A stretch of DNA of 64,000 nucleotides from Oscillatoria nigro-viridis PCC 7112 (GCF_000317475.1 NC_019729.1:4664501-4728500), one strand, 5' to 3'. Shown: positions 51,450-60,837, numbered from the stretch's first letter. The notes: generated from the sequence alone by a model not told the origin. A program made the numbers and translations.

Positions 51450-54400
51450 ATGTTTGAAAGCGAGTTATTAATGTCGCTGTACAGTCCCAAATTCAATATT
51501 GCCCAAATGCCAGTAGAAATAGATGTGCCATTTGACCACCCCGATATCGGAGGGCTGATGTTTTTAAGCCCGCAGTTTTTCGTGGCTTTAATCGCCGGAG
51601 TCATTATGGCTTTCGGCTTCCAATTCCTGTTAACAAATTTCTCGATCGCCGCCAAAATCTCAAATTGGGACGAGGCTTTACCCGACGATGACGATGATGA
51701 ATCTGAAAGTTGGGGGACTAAAGTTCGCAAGACTGAAGGTTTAGTCGGGGGTTGGATTTTAGTCACCGTTAACCTGGCTTTATTTTTGGCTTGTTTTCTG
51801 GCAGTCAAACTAACTTCAATTGCCTCGGTAGACGGAGCGGCAATTATTGGTGTAGTCATTTGGTCGGCGTACTTTTTAACGCTGGTGTGGCTCGGTTCTA
51901 GCGCCGTCGGTTCCGCGATCGGTTCCTTGATAAAAACTGCTTTTTCAGGCGTTCAAGGGGTCATGGGTACTGCGGGTGCTGCGATCGGCGGCAAGATGGC
52001 CAGCGACCAAATGGTCAATACTGTAGAGGCATCTGTGGCCGCTGTCCGCCGCGAATTGAGTTCGGCGGTAGACCCGGATAGCATTCGCGAAACACTGCAA
52101 GATTATGTGGGTTCTTTGCAGTTACCGAAACTAGATGTTAAGGAAATTCGCGGTCAATTTGAAAAGTTGCTGGGCGATGCAGATATCAAATCTCTTGCGG
52201 GAAGCGACGTTCTGAAGAATATTAACCGCCAGACTTTTGTGGATTTAGTTAAGAGTCGCACAGACTTTTCTCAACAGGAAATAAATCAAATTGCCGACCA
52301 ACTCGAAGGCGTTTGGAAGCAAACTTTCGGCAAGCAGCAAGAGCAGAAAGACCCGAATTTAGAGTTGGTTGATTTTCTCAAGTTTGCGGCTCCAGATTTG
52401 CTGAAGTCTGACGAACTCAACGCCAAGCTGTCTCAAATTCTGGAAACTAGGGAAAACAAATCGGAATCCAGCAGCGGCATGAAGCGAGCGATGCAGTTGG
52501 GTGTGGAAGCTCTTGTGGGCACTGTTTTGGCGCGGACGGATTTATCGGATTTGGATGTTGAAAAAATCTCCGGTCAGTTACAACAACTGACAGCACAAGG
52601 GACTCAAAAAGCTAAATCTTTTGCTTCTCAAGTGGGCGACAAAGTGCCAGCGCTGCCTTTCAATACAGCTAAGGCTGATGTGGAAAACTACTTGATGAAT
52701 GCCCAACCTTGGCATCTCAACCGGGAGACAATCAAGCAGGAATTTAGGGATGTGATTTACGACCCGGAAGCCTCTCCTGCGGCTGTGTTGCGCCAGTTAG
52801 AAATTTTGAATCCCGATTATTTTGTAGGGATTCTGAGCCGCCGCGAGGGGTTTGCTCCGGAACAGGTGACGGAAATTGCCGAACAGCTTGAAGGTGTCCG
52901 ACAAGAAGTTTTGGAAATTGTGCGAGATGCTGCTGGTGAAGAACAGTCTCAAGATTTGCGGAGCCGGATTGAGAATTATTTGCGATCGACCGGCAAGGAG
53001 GAATTGAATCCTGAAGGTATTGAACGGGATTTCCAAGCGCTTTTGGAAGACCGGGATGCTGGTTTTGAGGCTTTGCGCGATCGCCTGTCGCAGTTTAACC
53101 GCGATACTTTGGTGCAGTTGCTGGGTCAGCGGGAAGATTTTAGTCCAGAGGAAGCCGATCGGTTAATCGGGCGGCTCGAAAGTTCGCGCGATCGCGTGAT
53201 TTCTAGAGCTCGAGAATTGCAAGAGCAAGCGCAATCGAAAGCGCAAGAAGTCCGACAAAAGGTAGAAGACTATCTCCGCAATACTAATAAGGAAGAACTC
53301 AATCCTGAAGCGATCGAGCGCGAGTTTCAAACGCTGTTAAGCGACCCGGAAGCCGGATTTAAAGCGCTGAGAGAACGCTTATCTCAATTCGACCGCGATA
53401 CGCTGGTGCAGTTGCTGTCACAGCGCCAAGACCTCAGCGAAGAACAGATAAATCAGGCGATCGACCGGATCGAATCTGTGCGCGACAACATTATCCACGC
53501 GCCGCAAATAGTGGCGGATAAAGCTAAGAAGCAGTACGAGGAAGTTACTGCAAAAATTGGCGAGTACCTGCGGAATACCAACCTGGAAGAACTCGATCCA
53601 GAAGGCATCAATCGGGATTTGACCAAATTGTTTGAAAATCCGAAAGAGGGTACTTTGGCACTTCGGGAAAGACTTTCTCAGGTCGATCGCGAAACTTTAG
53701 TCAAGCTGCTTTCGCAGCGGGAAGATTTGAGCGAAGAACAGATAAATCGGACGATCGATCGCGTGCAAGATTCGATTCGCAGCATCGTGAAATCGCCCCG
53801 CCGCTTGGCTTCTCGCGCTCAAAAAACAGTCCGGGATTTCCAAGGAAGTTTGGAAAATTACTTGCGGAATACGGACAAGGAAGAACTCAATCCTGAAGGC
53901 ATCAAGCGCGATTTGCAGTTGCTGTTTAGCGAGCCGGGAATGGGGATGCAAAGTTTGGGCGATCGCCTGAAGCACTTCGACCGATCGACTCTGGTAGCAT
54001 TGCTGTCGCAGCGGGAAGACATCTCGTTCGATGAAGCCAACAGAATTGCCGACCAAATTGAATCTGTCCGCAACCAAATTGTCGAACAAGTTCAAATGGT
54101 TCAGGACAAGTTTCAGTCCACAATTGACGGTATTTTCGGGAAAATTCGGGATTACCTCAATTCGCTCGATCGACCCGAGCTCAACTACGAAGGCATCAAG
54201 CGCGACTTACGTAAAGTGTTTGACGACCCGCAGGCAGGATTTGACGCGATTAAAGAGCGTTTAGGTGAGTTCGATCGCGGTACTTTAGTTGCCCTGCTGA
54301 GTTCTCGTCCCGATATTTCCGAGACTGACGCTCACCGAATTGTTGACCAAATCGAAGGAGCCCGGGACAGCGTTTTATTGCGTTCGGAACGCCTCCAAAA

Positions 54401-54578
54401 AGAAGCCAAAAAACGCATCAAAGAACTCAAAAACAAGGCCAAGCAGCAAGCAGAAGATGCCCGCGAAGCCGCAGCAGCCGCAGCTTGGTGGCTGTTCGGT
54501 ACGGCTCTGACTTCTGTGGTTGTTTCGGCTTTGGCTGGAGCAATAGCAGTGGGCGGAATTTCGGGTTTGTTTAGCTAG
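51450..54578 (+). CDS. large membrane protein with about eight tandem helical repeats
   Basis: A 1042-residue protein. N-terminal part: membrane helices (about residues 40-65, 100-125 and 130-155), an acidic loop DEALPDDDDDESE and a Gly/Ala-rich segment. Then about eight repeats of 95-100 residues. The clearest five read Y-L-R-N-T-(N/D)-K-E-E-L-(N/D)-P-E-(G/A)-I-x-R-(D/E) ... (D/E)R(D/E/S)TLVxLLSQR-x-D-(L/I)-S and end in a coiled coil of 25-30 residues. The C-terminus has one long Gly/Ala-rich membrane stretch (about 1007-1040). It has an excellent ribosome binding site and a terminator, so it is expressed as a single gene. I do not recognise the family. Shape suggests a rod anchored at both ends to membrane. 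Confidence 0.85.
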   Translation: MFESELLMSLYSPKFNIAQMPVEIDVPFDHPDIGGLMFLSPQFFVALIAGVIMAFGFQFLLTNFSIAAKISNWDEALPDDDDDESESWGTKVRKTEGLVGGWILVTVNLALFLACFLAVKLTSIASVDGAAIIGVVIWSAYFLTLVWLGSSAVGSAIGSLIKTAFSGVQGVMGTAGAAIGGKMASDQMVNTVEASVAAVRRELSSAVDPDSIRETLQDYVGSLQLPKLDVKEIRGQFEKLLGDADIKSLAGSDVLKNINRQTFVDLVKSRTDFSQQEINQIADQLEGVWKQTFGKQQEQKDPNLELVDFLKFAAPDLLKSDELNAKLSQILETRENKSESSSGMKRAMQLGVEALVGTVLARTDLSDLDVEKISGQLQQLTAQGTQKAKSFASQVGDKVPALPFNTAKADVENYLMNAQPWHLNRETIKQEFRDVIYDPEASPAAVLRQLEILNPDYFVGILSRREGFAPEQVTEIAEQLEGVRQEVLEIVRDAAGEEQSQDLRSRIENYLRSTGKEELNPEGIERDFQALLEDRDAGFEALRDRLSQFNRDTLVQLLGQREDFSPEEADRLIGRLESSRDRVISRARELQEQAQSKAQEVRQKVEDYLRNTNKEELNPEAIEREFQTLLSDPEAGFKALRERLSQFDRDTLVQLLSQRQDLSEEQINQAIDRIESVRDNIIHAPQIVADKAKKQYEEVTAKIGEYLRNTNLEELDPEGINRDLTKLFENPKEGTLALRERLSQVDRETLVKLLSQREDLSEEQINRTIDRVQDSIRSIVKSPRRLASRAQKTVRDFQGSLENYLRNTDKEELNPEGIKRDLQLLFSEPGMGMQSLGDRLKHFDRSTLVALLSQREDISFDEANRIADQIESVRNQIVEQVQMVQDKFQSTIDGIFGKIRDYLNSLDRPELNYEGIKRDLRKVFDDPQAGFDAIKERLGEFDRGTLVALLSSRPDISETDAHRIVDQIEGARDSVLLRSERLQKEAKKRIKELKNKAKQQAEDAREAAAAAAWWLFGTALTSVVVSALAGAIAVGGISGLFS

Positions 54579-54614
54579 ATTTTCAACGAGTTTGAAATAA
54601 AGTTCTCCTGATTC

Positions 54615-54641
54615 TAGGCTGGCTGTTTGCCAGCCTATTTT
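54615..54641 (+). terminator. rho-independent terminator after the repeat protein
   Basis: A perfect 9-bp stem TAGGCTGGC and GCCAGCCTA with a 5-bp loop, followed by TTTT. Confidence 0.8.
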
Positions 54642-54664
54642 CTGTGGAATAATATCACAGTCCC

Positions 54665-55252
54665 TCAAGATTCTATAGTTGGTGGAAACACTCTCGATAA
54701 ATTGAGTGCTAAGTCGTGAAAATAAGGCAAATTAACAGACTCGTTGGGCAGAAAAATCAGCGTCCTGCGATAACCAAATTGGCCAGGGGCATTTTGATAC
54801 GGCTCGCTGTAACATTCCAAGCAAGTTTGTGATAAATTAAATATCCAATAATCAGAGATTCCGGCTTCAGCATAAAGAGGGAGCTTAACCTGTTTGTCGT
54901 AACTCAAAGAAGAATCTGCAATCTCAATCAGCAACAGTATATCCCCTGGACAGGGGTGAGAGGATAGATAGTCGTCAGGGCGATTTTGCACGATCGCGCG
55001 ATCGGGTTCTGGTTCGCTGTCATCAGGCAGAATAATCGGTTGTTGTCCTCGCAGTGTCGCCCGTTCTCCCAGCAGCTTAAATAACTCGCGTTCCAAGCGT
55101 GTCTCGCAAACAGAGTGAGCGGTACCTTTAGCAGCCATTTTCACAAGTTCTCCATTAATTAACTCAACTCGATCGTCCTCACTAAAGAACCCCAGTTCTG
55201 TCAGGCGGTGATATTCCGCTATGGTGAAGCGTTTTGCAGTTGCGATCGACAT
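54665..55252 (-). CDS. Uma2-family (DUF820) PD-(D/E)XK nuclease-like protein
   Basis: A 195-residue protein of the cyanobacterial Uma2 family. Opening SIATAKRFTIAEYHRLTELGFFSEDDRVELINGELV. PD-(D/E)XK-type core: EPDRAIV, followed by GDILLLIEIADSSLSYDKQVKLPLYAEAGISDYWIF, with Asp, Glu and Lys in the expected order. The biological role of this expanded family is unclear; restriction-like or repair functions have been suggested. ATG 55252 is chosen because GAGGTGG lies 6 bp upstream; a GTG nine bases earlier is in frame. Confidence 0.9.
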   Translation of the reverse strand: MSIATAKRFTIAEYHRLTELGFFSEDDRVELINGELVKMAAKGTAHSVCETRLERELFKLLGERATLRGQQPIILPDDSEPEPDRAIVQNRPDDYLSSHPCPGDILLLIEIADSSLSYDKQVKLPLYAEAGISDYWIFNLSQTCLECYSEPYQNAPGQFGYRRTLIFLPNESVNLPYFHDLALNLSRVFPPTIES

Positions 55253-55540
55253 AACAGCCACCTCAATACAGGTCTGTTGCGATTATAGGCGATCGTCGAT
55301 CGGCTAAACAATGCCGATCGTGAGTTCCGCTAACAACAATCTTGTCAAATTAGCCTCATCCTTTGGTTGCAAATTTTCTCAATTTTGGTGAATTTACTCC
55401 CCGAAATTATCTCCGGGATCATCTCTGTCTTAAGCAAGATTCTAGCATCACTATTTATTAGGTACTTTAACTTAAGTAGCAAACAAAAGTTTTCTCACAA
55501 ATAAGAAAACTGAGCAATACATATTATTTTGGAGGCTTGA

Positions 55541-56017
55541 ATGACCTTTACTACCAGTGCTTACGACCAAGGAAAAGCAGATATTAAGAAGTTGAGTGTA
55601 GACGACCAATTAGGTTTGCTGTGGTTTGTTTACACCCAAATGGGCAAGTCAATAACGCCAGCGGCTCCCGGTGCTTCGGGTTCCGACATCGCTCAGGGTT
55701 TGTTCGAGCAAGTCAAGCCTCTGCCCCACCCAGAACAACTACAAGTAATGCGCGACATTGCCTCAAAAGCCAATACTGAACTCAGCCGGATGTACGGCTC
55801 GATGAGTCCTGAAACCAAGCTGGCTTTTTGGTATTTCCTAGCAGTAGGAATGGACGAAGGAACTATTATTCCTGTCCCTCCGGACTATCAACTTCCCGAA
55901 GCAGGAAAAGCTTTATTAGGAAAGATTGAGGGCATGGACTTCCAGCAGCAAATTGATTTCCTTCGCGGTACAATTTTAGAAATGGGTGCTGAAGCCGCTC
56001 CGGGGGCTGGCATTTAA
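55541..56017 (+). CDS. helical carotenoid protein (OCP N-terminal domain homologue)
   Basis: A 158-residue all-helical protein that matches the N-terminal domain of the orange carotenoid protein without the C-terminal sensor domain: VDDQLGLLWFVYTQMGKSITPAAPG, SPETKLAFWYFLAVGMDEGTIIPVPPDYQLP and FQQQIDFLRGTIL. HCPs bind a keto-carotenoid and either quench phycobilisome excitation or scavenge singlet oxygen. The subtype cannot be decided by eye. Upstream lies a 200-bp AT-rich leader and GGAGG before the start. A hairpin follows. It is strong evidence that the host is a cyanobacterium. Confidence 0.93.
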   Translation: MTFTTSAYDQGKADIKKLSVDDQLGLLWFVYTQMGKSITPAAPGASGSDIAQGLFEQVKPLPHPEQLQVMRDIASKANTELSRMYGSMSPETKLAFWYFLAVGMDEGTIIPVPPDYQLPEAGKALLGKIEGMDFQQQIDFLRGTILEMGAEAAPGAGI

Positions 56018-56047
56018 AAAGATTAGTAATTACTCAGCGAATTAATT

Positions 56048-56092
56048 GCCCGCAGCCCCGGTTAATTTGTGATTAAATTAGCTGGGGTTGCT
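56048..56092 (+). terminator. imperfect terminator hairpin after HCP gene
   Basis: Stem CAGCCCCGGTTAATTT with ATTAAATTAGCTGGGGTTG. One or two mismatches and no T-run beyond the stem. Confidence 0.5.
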
Positions 56093-56167
56093 CAATCTAG
56101 CAGCCGTGGACGCATTTCAACGTAATACGGTCATTCACAAGCGTTGCAAAGCATCTCTATAAAACTT

Positions 56168-56460
56168 AATGCCTGACCGAAAGCATCCAGGATAGAAGCC
56201 CCCGGATTCATCCGTCCAGAAATAAAAAACCTGTATCCGATAAAGAGCCGAACGTATTTATCCGTCGGGTCAGTCGATTTTCGATTTTCGATTTTCGATT
56301 TTAGATTTACCCCACAGATAAATCTGGGAACTTGAACAAGAGTCTAAAATTTTTATCTTTCCACGACAGGAGTACGTGGCATGGTATCCGTTTGTGGGCT
56401 GGGTCAATGCTTCAATTCTTTAATCTAAAATCTAAAATCTAAAATCTAAAATCGATTGAC
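56168..56460. repeat. modular intergenic repeat, second copy
   Basis: It begins GACCGAAAGCATCCAGGATA and shares the CCGGATTCATCCGTCCAG, AAACCTGTATCCGAT and GAACGTATTTATCCGT blocks with 11811-12080. It has GATTTTC/GATTTTA runs at the centre and TCTAAAA runs at the end. The block with CCACGACAGGAGTACG is inverted relative to the first copy. No gene inside. Confidence 0.85.
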
Positions 56461-56461
56461 C

Positions 56462-56893
56462 TCATAACTTTGGCTGCGCTAATAAGTTTTCTAACAGCGA
56501 GCTAACTTCCTGACCGTAGGAAATTTCCAGCGTATGACCGTCCGGGTCTCGGATATAAGCCCAGTAACCGACAGGAGGTTCCGAGTCATTAGGGCCGTTC
56601 AATAAAAGCCCTTCTGACTCAGCCTCACTGCAAAGGCGATCGACTTTTTCACGACTTTCGCAGGCGACACCAAGATGGGAATCTGGTAAAAGTTTGCCAT
56701 CCACTAATGGTGCTTTAATTAGCACAATAACGAACGGTCGAATCAAATCACAAATCCAAGCAACATCTAATGATGTAATTGGATCTACACGGCGGTGAAC
56801 CACTTTTAGGTCAGCGTACTTCGCGTAAAATGAGATACTTTTATCTACATCCCTAACTGAAAGTGCAATGTGAGTAAAACCAATATCGCTCAT
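56462..56893 (-). CDS. VOC-family dioxygenase/glyoxalase-like protein
   Basis: A 143-residue protein with the vicinal oxygen chelate fold. Candidate metal ligands are His8 (FTHIALSVRD), a His in PDSHLGVACE near residue 73, and Glu in GHTLEISYG near residue 123. The DPDGHTLEI ending is the family hallmark. The substrate is unknown. The acetoacetate-decarboxylase-like gene lies 37 bp upstream on the same strand, so the two form a probable operon, perhaps for one small-molecule pathway. Confidence 0.88.
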   Translation of the reverse strand: MSDIGFTHIALSVRDVDKSISFYAKYADLKVVHRRVDPITSLDVAWICDLIRPFVIVLIKAPLVDGKLLPDSHLGVACESREKVDRLCSEAESEGLLLNGPNDSEPPVGYWAYIRDPDGHTLEISYGQEVSSLLENLLAQPKL

Positions 56894-56930
56894 TTGAATT
56901 TTCCTCCTATAATGTTCGCCAATTTTAGCG

Positions 56931-57605
56931 CTAATAACTGAATTCAGCAGATATGTTCCCCACTATTTGCGGCGCACCTGCAATTAAACGCATATCTTCG
57001 CCGGCAACTGTTAGCAAGGGCTGGCCTAAGTTTAAATGGGCAAAGTGACTTTCTTCAGGTATTTCTAATTCGCCTTTAATCAAACCGATTCGAGATTTTA
57101 CTTCTCCTTTAAACAACAGCAAATTACTGCGGTCAGCGCTGAAAACATTACCGCTGAAAGGCAGCGGTAAAGCTAAATTTTGCTTGCTGTAATTAAGACA
57201 GCACAGTTGACGGTTTTCTTGGCGAACTGTGACGCGGTAGCCTAGGGGTGCTGCCTTTACCGAATCGCTGCCTTCCCAACTAAATGTAGCTAATTCTTTA
57301 GGAAGTCCCCAAATTTCCCGCCCGCCGGCTACCGAGTTAGGGTTGTCTACGTAGATGTGGGAAATCCAAGCGCCCCATTTTCCTGCATAATTGGCGATCG
57401 CGCTAACTACAATTAACTCATTGTACTCCATCACCGAACCCAACCCGTAGGAGGATATATAAATGCCACCTAGGGTTTTTCCTGGCAATAAAGAGACAAT
57501 TTCTAACTCAGAGGGAACCAAAGGGCACACTCGTGCGACATCTACCAATTGTAAAGTCTGAACAGCATAACCTTGCAGGTTCCAAGGTGCAGGTGGATAT
57601 ACCAT
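56931..57605 (-). CDS. acetoacetate decarboxylase-family protein
   Basis: A 224-residue protein of the ADC beta-barrel fold: opening YPPAPWNLQGYAVQTLQLVDVA, then YNELIVV, GREIWGLPKELATFSWEG and VAGEDMRLIAGAPQI. In true acetoacetate decarboxylases a Lys of an EKK motif forms the Schiff base; here the equivalent region reads LPKEL, and the catalytic pair is not certain. Cyanobacterial relatives are of unknown substrate. It is the first gene of a two-gene minus-strand unit with the VOC protein. Confidence 0.85.
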   Translation of the reverse strand: MVYPPAPWNLQGYAVQTLQLVDVARVCPLVPSELEIVSLLPGKTLGGIYISSYGLGSVMEYNELIVVSAIANYAGKWGAWISHIYVDNPNSVAGGREIWGLPKELATFSWEGSDSVKAAPLGYRVTVRQENRQLCCLNYSKQNLALPLPFSGNVFSADRSNLLLFKGEVKSRIGLIKGELEIPEESHFAHLNLGQPLLTVAGEDMRLIAGAPQIVGNISAEFSY

Positions 57606-57809
57606 TTTCAGTGATTAAATTTATGAGATTTTATATTTATTTTACCTTAGCGTATCAAAAAACAACAGTTTTTTGTATTTCTTCACATAGTCTTATTAGT
57701 TTTAAATATAAAAAAGATTAATGTGTTGATATCAGCCAAACAGTTGACATTCCAGAGAAAGTTAAATATGGTCTATCTAGTGAATATTTAGAAGGAAACC
57801 TAAACCTGT

Positions 57810-58472
57810 ATGCTGACATCTTACAAACCAGATGTTTTCGATAGTTTAGAGCATTTTTTCACGGCGAGAGACCTGCTACAGCAAGCCCAGGACAACATGA
57901 CAGAACTGGGTGCTATTATCCGCAGTCACGGTTTGCAAAAGCAGGTAGGTATTTGCTTGCTTCACAAACACTTTGACCTGGCGGATAACGAAAGGTTAGT
58001 CGAAGAGTTTGACGGCAACAATGCTTATGTCAAACCGACAGCAGAATACGGCGATGCTATTCCGTATATGTGGAAAGTTGAAAAAGATCGAACATCAGGC
58101 GACTGGGTTTGGTTTCCTTTAGAATTTGTCCGCGTTAGTGAAGCCGTGTCCGCAGCAATTAAACGGTCAGAAGCCGTTGTCAACAACTCAGAATTTCTCA
58201 ATGAAATTGCAGGTAAACTGTGCGAATTGGCGATGACAGATATGTTCGGCATCAGCATTTTGCACCGAGATGCAATTAAAGTTGCTGAGGGCGAAATTTT
58301 AGTAGAAAGCACAGATGATGAAGCCCGGGTTTTGACTTTTTCCTCAGTTCCCCGGCCGGATATTGACCCCGCAACTTTAACGCAAACTCTCTGGCAGTTT
58401 CCCCATGCTGAAGGGTTTGAAGTAGGATCTATGTGCAGTCACTGCACTCACTGCACCCATTGCAGTCATTAG
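57810..58472 (+). CDS. hypothetical protein with a CxHCxHCxHC tail
   Basis: A 220-residue soluble protein I do not recognise. Residues 1-205 form a compact mixed domain (LGAIIRSHGLQKQVGICLLHKHFDL, GDWVWFPLEFVR, ELAMTDMFGISILHRDA). The last 13 residues are MCSHCTHCTHCSH, a regular Cys/His tail encoded by four copies of a 9-bp repeat (TGCAxTCAC). The tail looks suited to bind Zn or Cu, but it might also be a slippage product. It is a single gene in its own transcription unit. Confidence 0.75.
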   Translation: MLTSYKPDVFDSLEHFFTARDLLQQAQDNMTELGAIIRSHGLQKQVGICLLHKHFDLADNERLVEEFDGNNAYVKPTAEYGDAIPYMWKVEKDRTSGDWVWFPLEFVRVSEAVSAAIKRSEAVVNNSEFLNEIAGKLCELAMTDMFGISILHRDAIKVAEGEILVESTDDEARVLTFSSVPRPDIDPATLTQTLWQFPHAEGFEVGSMCSHCTHCTHCSH

Positions 58473-58508
58473 GCAAGATTGCTAAAGGATAAAAAGTACA
58501 TACCAGAG

Positions 58509-58537
58509 GTAGGGACACGGCAGTGCCGTCTCCCTAC
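58509..58537. repeat. perfect inverted repeat GTAGGGA-CACGGCA
   Basis: GTAGGGACACGGCA followed directly by GTGCCGT-CTCCCTAC, a common intergenic palindrome of cyanobacteria, in the 254-bp gap before the oxygenase-like gene. Confidence 0.7.
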
Positions 58538-58726
58538 GGAAATCGATAGGCGGGTGTACTTTATAAACTTGGAATCTGCTGTATTGCAGGTTTGCACAGT
58601 GCACCTTATCGCTAGAAGTACCACGTCCAGCTACTTTTTACCTAAGTCCTGAAACTCAGAAGAAAAAACTCAAGTCCAGACTACAAACTGGTTTTTTTGA
58701 TAATTGCGATTAATAAATATTAAATA

Positions 58727-59578
58727 ATGTCCAGTCTCCGTCAAAGTATAGTAATTTATCGCTGCCAAAATCGGGAGTCAGAAGCTACAGAGAAAGAGTT
58801 GCCAATTCGATTGTGGCTGAGTTCGGGCACTCAGCTAGCTTTTGACAGCGTACCCGATCGCATTCAGTATTGCGAAGGGGCTTTTATGCCAAAAGAACCT
58901 TGGAGGGAACCAACACCGGCAGAGTCTGCACTGCTTTGGGTTCATGAACCCCCACCGCAATATTCTGGTGTAGGAATTGTGCGTTTACCGCCAGATGTTT
59001 TAGCTTTGTTTGCTGCTGCCGGTATCGCTTCCCTAACAACTCCGCTACAGGTTGCTGAGTTTAAATCCGAGGAAAAATGCCGACAGGCACTCGATAAATT
59101 AATTGAGTATTTTCAGCCTTTTTGTCTCTCGGATGCGCCGCCGATTATTAACGGTATGGGAGGCAGGCAGCCGGGATTGAGTACGGCAACAATTGATAAT
59201 AAACGCGGTTGCCGCAACGGTTTGCATACTGATAATTGGGACGGGTTGCCGCTGGCGCAAAAGCAGGAGGCTACTAATCGAATTTGCGTGAATTTAGGTC
59301 GGGACAGCCGTTACTTTTTGTTTGTGAATTTGACGGAGATGGATATTTTTGAAATGCTGGGATGTCCTGATTCTGATATTGCAAAACCTTGGACGCGAGA
59401 GTTAACCAATGAGTTTATGCAGCGCTATCGGGAATATCCGGTGGTGAAGCTGAGAATTGCACCGGGCGAGGCTTATATTGCACCGACTGAAAATATGATT
59501 CACGATGCTTCTACTGCCGAAATGAAGCACTTGGATGTTAAGGTGATGATGCGCGGTTATTACAGGATTCCAGCATGA
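58727..59578 (+). CDS. probable Fe(II)/2-oxoglutarate-type oxygenase
   Basis: A 283-residue protein. A likely HxD metal motif lies in NGLHTDNWDGLP (His-Thr-Asp), followed about 70 residues later by RIAPGEAYIAPTENMIHDAS (second His) and an Arg in MMRGYYRI. This order and spacing fits the jelly-roll oxygenases. The first 130 residues are less conserved. Its stop overlaps the next start by 4 bp (ATGA), so it is coupled to the TPR/sulfotransferase gene. The assignment is inference from motifs; the substrate is unknown. Confidence 0.6.
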   Translation: MSSLRQSIVIYRCQNRESEATEKELPIRLWLSSGTQLAFDSVPDRIQYCEGAFMPKEPWREPTPAESALLWVHEPPPQYSGVGIVRLPPDVLALFAAAGIASLTTPLQVAEFKSEEKCRQALDKLIEYFQPFCLSDAPPIINGMGGRQPGLSTATIDNKRGCRNGLHTDNWDGLPLAQKQEATNRICVNLGRDSRYFLFVNLTEMDIFEMLGCPDSDIAKPWTRELTNEFMQRYREYPVVKLRIAPGEAYIAPTENMIHDASTAEMKHLDVKVMMRGYYRIPA

Positions 59579-60825
59579 GTTTTGCGGATCGCACTTTTAC
59601 AGATACTTTTAGAGATAGTTTAAAGGATGAGGGAAAATTGCAGGAGTCGATCGCCCTTTACGAACAGTCGATCGCCCAAAATCCCAATTCGCCCTCAGCT
59701 TACCACAATTTAGGCAAAGCGCTGCAACAAAACGGGCAAATTGCAGAAGCTGTCGCCTGTCACCAAAAAGCCATTCTCCTGCAACCAAATTTTACCGCTG
59801 CGTACTTCCCGTTAATGTACGCGCCGCTGCCTAAAGATTCTCCTCTGATTGACAGCCTGGTTGCTCTTTACCGCGAAGTTATCGAGATTTTGCCAAATTT
59901 TCCATTAGCCTATATTAACTTGGCTGTAGCGCTGAGCAAGCAGGGAAAAATTCAGGAGTCGATCGCACTTTTTCAAACCGCAGTCCGCTTGCAAACAGTC
60001 GCATCTCGCCCGCAACTGTCGCAAGTAGAATGGAATTGGGCCTCATCGCGTGAAGCGCAGCTATCCCGTAGGGAATCGGCAGACTTCATTATCGTCGGTT
60101 CTCCCCGTTGCGGCACAACTTCTCTCTACAAATATCTCACTTCGCACCCTCAGATTTTATCGGCGGCCCATAAAGAAATCTGTTTTTTTTCCGAACATTT
60201 CAACAAGGGAATAGATTGGTATCGATCGCATTTTCCGCCATCAATAGACGGGCATCATTTTTTGACAGGAGAAGCAACTCCGACTTATCTGACTCACCCG
60301 CTGGCTGCGGAAAGATTGCACGGTTGTTTGCCCCAAGTTAAGCTGATTGTGATTTTGAGAAATCCGGTGGATCGGGCTTTTTCGCACTATCAAATGCTGG
60401 TGAGGCGCGGTACTGAACGCAGAAGTTTTGAAAAGGCGATCGGTTCCGAGTTGCAATTGCTTGCTGGTGCAACCGAAACCAGTTTAGAAGATAGAAATCA
60501 TTGGAAAGATTGTCATTATATTTATAAGAGTCTTTATGCTTGCAGTCTCAAACCGTGGATGAAACTTTTTCCCAGGGAACAGTTTTTGATTTTGCAGAGT
60601 GAAGAATTTTATGCCCATCCGGCTGCGACACTCACGCAAGTTTTTGACTTTTTAGATTTGCCAGATTTTCCACTCCGGAATTATCAAAAGTACAACGGTG
60701 GTGATTATCAGCCGGCGGATGATGCTGTCAGCCAGCGATTGCGCGAGTATTTTCAGCCGCACAATCGGAAATTAGCCGAATATTTGAATTCTGTAGGGAC
60801 TGGTTTCACCCATAGGTGGCTGTAA
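59575..60825 (+). CDS. TPR-sulfotransferase fusion protein
   Basis: A 416-residue protein with two to three TPR repeats (residues about 15-150) and a PAPS-dependent sulfotransferase domain (about 165-410). The 5'-phosphosulfate-binding loop IIVGSPRCGTTSLYKYL and the 3'-phosphate-binding segment LIVILRNPVDRAFSHYQ are clear. It resembles heparan sulfate N-sulfotransferase-like enzymes. It overlaps the oxygenase-like gene by 4 bp, suggesting that both modify the same product. The TPR part probably binds a partner or substrate protein. Confidence 0.9.
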   Translation: MSFADRTFTDTFRDSLKDEGKLQESIALYEQSIAQNPNSPSAYHNLGKALQQNGQIAEAVACHQKAILLQPNFTAAYFPLMYAPLPKDSPLIDSLVALYREVIEILPNFPLAYINLAVALSKQGKIQESIALFQTAVRLQTVASRPQLSQVEWNWASSREAQLSRRESADFIIVGSPRCGTTSLYKYLTSHPQILSAAHKEICFFSEHFNKGIDWYRSHFPPSIDGHHFLTGEATPTYLTHPLAAERLHGCLPQVKLIVILRNPVDRAFSHYQMLVRRGTERRSFEKAIGSELQLLAGATETSLEDRNHWKDCHYIYKSLYACSLKPWMKLFPREQFLILQSEEFYAHPAATLTQVFDFLDLPDFPLRNYQKYNGGDYQPADDAVSQRLREYFQPHNRKLAEYLNSVGTGFTHRWL

Positions 60826-60837
60826 CTAAAGATTTAA

